Assembly (NCBI GenBank): GCA_024760905.1
Contig: CM045733.1
Span: forward strand, 23,216,001 to 23,280,000
Reading direction: 5' to 3'
Length of the DNA stretch: 64,000 nucleotides
Source: Plotosus lineatus
Lineage: Eukaryota; Chordata; Actinopteri; Siluriformes; Plotosidae
Made by a program: the position numbers and the translations under genes
The notes under the pieces: generated by a model
What the model was told of the DNA's origin: nothing
Databases searched by the model: none
What the model saw: only the letters and a program-made list of their open reading frames with translations
Shown: piece by piece, positions 60,791-64,000 of the stretch
How the letters are laid out: each line of letters opens with the position of its first letter
Numbering within the stretch: position 1 is the first letter of the stretch

Positions 60791-61507
60791 TAGTCGTGTT
60801 CATGAAAGGTGTACTCTTTCAACAGCAAATAACCTTTAGTGTATCATAAAGGGTGTGACAAAATAACTGAAATGCTTAAAAACAATGTTTCTTGAAGATT
60901 TGGATATTTCATCCTCTATAATGCCTAATATTACTCAACAATTTAAATAATGTGGATGAAGTTTAGTGCATAAAGGGCAAGGGCACAGGCCTAAGCTGAT
61001 TTCTATAATCTTGAAAGCATTTGGGTGTTCCATCACAGCATATGAATTGTGCTGAAAGAATTCCCTATTTCTGTATTATTTCAAAGAAATGGATGGCTTC
61101 TGCCTTGGACCAGAGATGAAAAGGACAATTCAAACTGTTATCAGCAAAAAATCTAAAAAAAAAACAAACAAAAAAAAACCCAACAACAACAGGGAATATC
61201 ATGGTATCGGGATGCACCATACCCATCCGAAAAAGCACATGTTTGGAGGTAGCAATAATGCAGAAAAGTAGATAGAGATTATGAAGCAACATTTTTTTTA
61301 ACCAATGCCCACAACATTTTAACGGATCAATGTATGGGTGTGGAGAAGGAGGGTGTGAGTGCTGGCCTGGCCTGACTGCAGTCTTGAGTCATCCCTAAAA
61401 GATAAATTTCTGGCAAATTTTGGAATGAAAAGTAACCCAACTTTTTTTTAAATATGATCCAAGAGTCATAAAAAAATAATAAAATTTATGAGATAAAACA
61501 GGAAAGG
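60791..61507. other. intron sequence, no recognisable feature
   Basis: A-rich runs near 61145-61180. No gene seen. Confidence 0.45.
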
Positions 61508-61783
61508 CAGGGCAGTGGTGGCCTGGTGGTAAAAGGTGCTGCATTACTGATCCTAAGGTTGGTGATCCAAACCCTACTCTAAACAGATTGTCACTGTCCC
61601 CCCAGTGCGGCTAACTGGGTTATCAAAGGCCGGCATAGCCGACAGCGTGTTTCTGCCCTGAGACAGCCTGACAAGTAGTCCAGGGTGTACTCTGCCCTTG
61701 CCCAGATTCAGCTGATGGGGTGTCAGGCTCCCCGGGGACCCTAATTGGGATTAAGCGGTTCAGAAAATGAATGAATGAATGAA
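61508..61783 (+). mobile_element. SINE A, L2-type tail, internally deleted
   Basis: The head GGGCAGTGGTGGCCTGGTGG runs into a body that skips from ATCAAAGGCCGGCATAG to CCGACAGCGTGTTTCTGCCC. The tail ends GGGATTAAGCGGTTCAG AAAATG(AATG)n. Confidence 0.88.
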
Positions 61784-61794
61784 TGAAAATGAAA

Positions 61795-61935
61795 AACATG
61801 AAATGCATTTGGCAGACACCCTTAGCCAGAGTAACTTACATTGCATCATTTTGGTATAACTAAGTAGATGAGGGTTAAACCTTGCTTAAGAGCCAAACTG
61901 TGGCAGATTGGTGGTACAAAAGCTTGCACTCCTAA
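61795..61935 (-). mobile_element. SINE E, head truncated
   Basis: On the plus strand: ATTTGGCAGACACCCTTAGC CAGAG, TAACTTACATTGCATC and AACCTTGCTTAAGAGCC. Confidence 0.65.
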
Positions 61936-62325
61936 CTGTCATGCTTCGGCTCACAGCCGGACCCAGAAATGCAGGACAGCAGTATACAGTGCAACAGGAG
62001 CGATTTGTTTTACTTAGGGCAACATTGGAGACAGGAGACAAATACAACCACTGGTGGTGACGGTGGGAAAATAAACAAAAAAATACTGTTGACTGAGGTG
62101 AGGAAAACCTTCTGAGCACAGCTATAACCAGGGGCCAGAGAGAAACACAGGGTATCGACTGCATGATGCTGGAGGATCTTCTGGCACAGAGGTGAACATG
62201 CAGCTTGTCTTTATCAGGAGTAGATTTGTGGAGTGGAATCAGGTGTGCGCTGCTGCAATCAGCCCGAGTATTTCAGGCACACCCCTCAGCCGGACCCTGC
62301 ACTGCTGGGGAGAAAACAGAGTTAG
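61936..62325. other. unclassified, perhaps a repeat
   Basis: Begins CTGTCATGCTTCGGCTCACA and ends CACCCCTCAGCCGGACCCTG. It is moderately GC-rich and has a repeat-like feel, but I cannot name it and found no second copy here. Confidence 0.3.
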
Positions 62326-63722
62326 AACTTCTTCTTTTCCTTTCGCCTGTTCCCTTCAGGGGTCGCCACAGCAAATCATCTGCCTCCATCTCACCCTGTA
62401 CTGTGCACCGTCTTCTCTTACACCAACTACCTTCATGTCCTCCTTCACCACATCCTCTTCTTTGGTCTTCCTCTAGGTCTTCTGCCTGGTAGTTCCAACC
62501 TCAGCATCCTACTACCAATATATTCACTATCCCTTTGTACATGTCCAAACCATCTCAATCTAGCCTCTCTGACTTTGTCTCCAAATCCTCTTACATGTGC
62601 TGTCCCTCTGATGTACCAATTCCTGATTCTATCCATCCTCGTTACTCCCAAAGAGAACCTCAACATTGTCATCTCTGCTACCTCCAGCTCTGCCTCCTGT
62701 CTTTTCCTCAGCACCACTGTTTCTAAACCATACAACAACGCTGGCCTCATCACCATCTTGTACACTTTTCCTTTCATTCTTGCTGATACCCTCCTATCAC
62801 ACATCACATCGGACACTTTTCTCCAACCATTCCAACCTTCCTGCACACGCTTCTTCACCTCTTTTCCACACTCTCCATTGCTCTGGACTGTTGAGCCCAA
62901 GTATTTAAAATCCTCCACATTCTTTATCTCTGCTCCCTGTAACCTCACTGTTCTTCTTGGTTCCTTCTTATTCACACTTATGTATTCTGACTTACTGAGG
63001 GTAACCTTCATTCCTCTCCTTTCCAGGGCATACCTTCACGTCTCTAGATTTTCTTGCACTTGTTCTCTGCTCTCACTACAGATCACAATGTCATCTGCAA
63101 ACATCCATGGAGATTCTTGTCTCACCTCGTCTGCCAGCCTGTTCATCACCATAGCAAACAAGAAGGAGCTCAGAGCTGATCCTTGATGGAGTCCTACCTC
63201 CACCTTGAATTCTTCCACCACGCCGACAGCACACCTCACCACTGTCTTACATCTCTCATACATGTCCTGCACCATTCCAACATATTTCTCTGCCACTCCA
63301 GACTTCCTCATGCAATACCACAGTTCTTCTCTTGGCCCCCTGTCATATGCTTTCTCCAGATCCACAAAGGCACAATGCAGCACTCTCTGGCCTTCTCTGT
63401 ACTTCTCTATTAACATCCTCAAAGCAAACACTGCACTGTAGTGCTCTTTCTTGGCATGAAACCAAACTGTTGTTCACAAATGCTGACCTCTGCCCTTAGT
63501 CTAGCTTCCACTATTCTTTACCATAACTTCATCATATGGCTCATAAATTTTATCCCACTGTAGTTGCCACAACTCTGCACATCTCCCTTGTTCTTAAAAA
63601 TTGGCACCAGCACACTTCTCCTCCATTCCTCCAGCATCTGCTCACTCTCTAAGACCTTGTTCAATGTTCTTGTCAGAACATCTACTGCTACCTCTCCTAG
63701 AGACTTCTATACATCCACAGGT
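62326..63722 (-). pseudogene. RTE/BovB-like LINE, 5'-truncated copy
   Basis: On the minus strand from about 63722: remains of VPIF and NYSGI-type RT motifs, then an open stretch 63431-63036 with HCAFVDLEKAYDRGPRE, GLHQGSALSSFLFAMVMN and FADDIVICSESREQVQE, then 63011-62445 with the C-terminal part (KNVEDFKYLGSTVQSNGE, ARMKGKVYKMVMRPALLYG, GRRPRGRPKKR). The 3' end (CGCCACAGCAAATC... reversed) is at 62326-62380. It has several stops and frameshifts. Same family as 38378-42760. Confidence 0.88.
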
Positions 63723-64000
63723 ATGCCAAACAATACACGAGCTGCTCTCCCATCAATGACGTTCAAACATCCCGTCCCGCTGGCCTCCCATTGGCTAACA
63801 ACTGAGCTGACGTTCATGTCGCCTTCACTCGAGCGCCATCTTGGACAGGGCCACCTGACGCCATCTTGGACAGGGATCCCATTGCCTAGGAGGAATGATG
63901 CATCTACCTCCCATTGCCTATTATAGAGCTGAATCCATCATGATGCTTTTCGTGTAAAGCACAGAGTTACTGTTGTTTTATGCTTTATTTCTTGACTCAG
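63723..64000. other. GC-richer end segment with duplicated CGCCATCTTGGACAGGG
   Basis: The 17-bp unit CGCCATCTTGGACAGGG occurs twice, near 63834 and 63862, and CTCCCATTG-type blocks recur. The window ends in TTTCTTGACTCAG, an acceptor-like sequence whose downstream side is not visible. Confidence 0.4.

Noticed and set aside
62575..63186. Plus-strand frame of 203 codons
   Set aside because: It is antisense to the minus-strand RTE copy; the same shadow occurs at 37510-38321.

Overview
This window looks like a stretch of a vertebrate nuclear genome, most probably a ray-finned (teleost) fish. It is dominated by long (CA)n, (TA)n, (TAA)n and (CT)n microsatellites, tRNA-derived SINEs, Tc1-like, hAT-like and pogo/Tigger-like DNA transposon remains, an RTE/BovB-like LINE and two copies of a Rex3-like LINE. 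It has no prokaryotic features. Almost every long open frame is a microsatellite translation or a transposon fragment.

The only host gene I can support is the 5' coding part of large1, the bifunctional xylosyl/glucuronyl-transferase that builds matriglycan on alpha-dystroglycan. Two plus-strand coding exons are visible. The first (about 34545 or 34624 to 34737) encodes the cytoplasmic tail and signal anchor. The second (51022-51296) encodes the coiled-coil stem. They join in phase 1 to give 127 codons. The catalytic domains must lie beyond 64000. The window is therefore mostly intron: possible 5'-UTR intron before 34.5 kb, a 16.3 kb intron at 34738-51021, and the start of the next intron from 51297. 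A CpG-rich segment at about 200-646 ending in a donor-like site might be a non-coding first exon, but this is weak.

Region by region: 0-8 kb holds microsatellites, SINEs, two foldbacks around TA repeats and a Tc1-like element split by a SINE. 9-26 kb holds SINEs with clear target-site duplications, pogo-like elements, a LINE fragment split by a MITE, two large inverted repeats and a second Tc1 fragment. 27-34 kb holds a hAT-like element with an 8-bp duplication and a SINE with an unusual tail. 35-43 kb holds a pogo-like copy, a 198-bp palindrome, and a minus-strand RTE copy facing a nearly full-length plus-strand RTE copy. That plus copy is broken by one stop codon and by a 1.2 kb insertion. 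43-51 kb holds SINEs. 51.6-52.1 kb holds a Tc1-like MITE. 52.4-60.1 kb holds two minus-strand Rex3-like copies, the second full length with a 12-bp duplication. 62.3-63.7 kb holds another 5'-truncated RTE copy.

The most interesting signal is modular SINE architecture. One tRNA-derived head/body (called SINE A here) carries either an L2-type 3' tail or an RTE-type tail. The RTE-type tail looks like the 5' leader of the resident RTE fused to its 3' end. A second head (SINE C) carries the L2-type tail, or in one young-looking copy a third unrelated tail. SINE C also sits at the same site and in the same orientation in both Tc1 fragments. No new multi-gene system is visible. Family names beyond superfamily level are from memory and were not checked by a database search.
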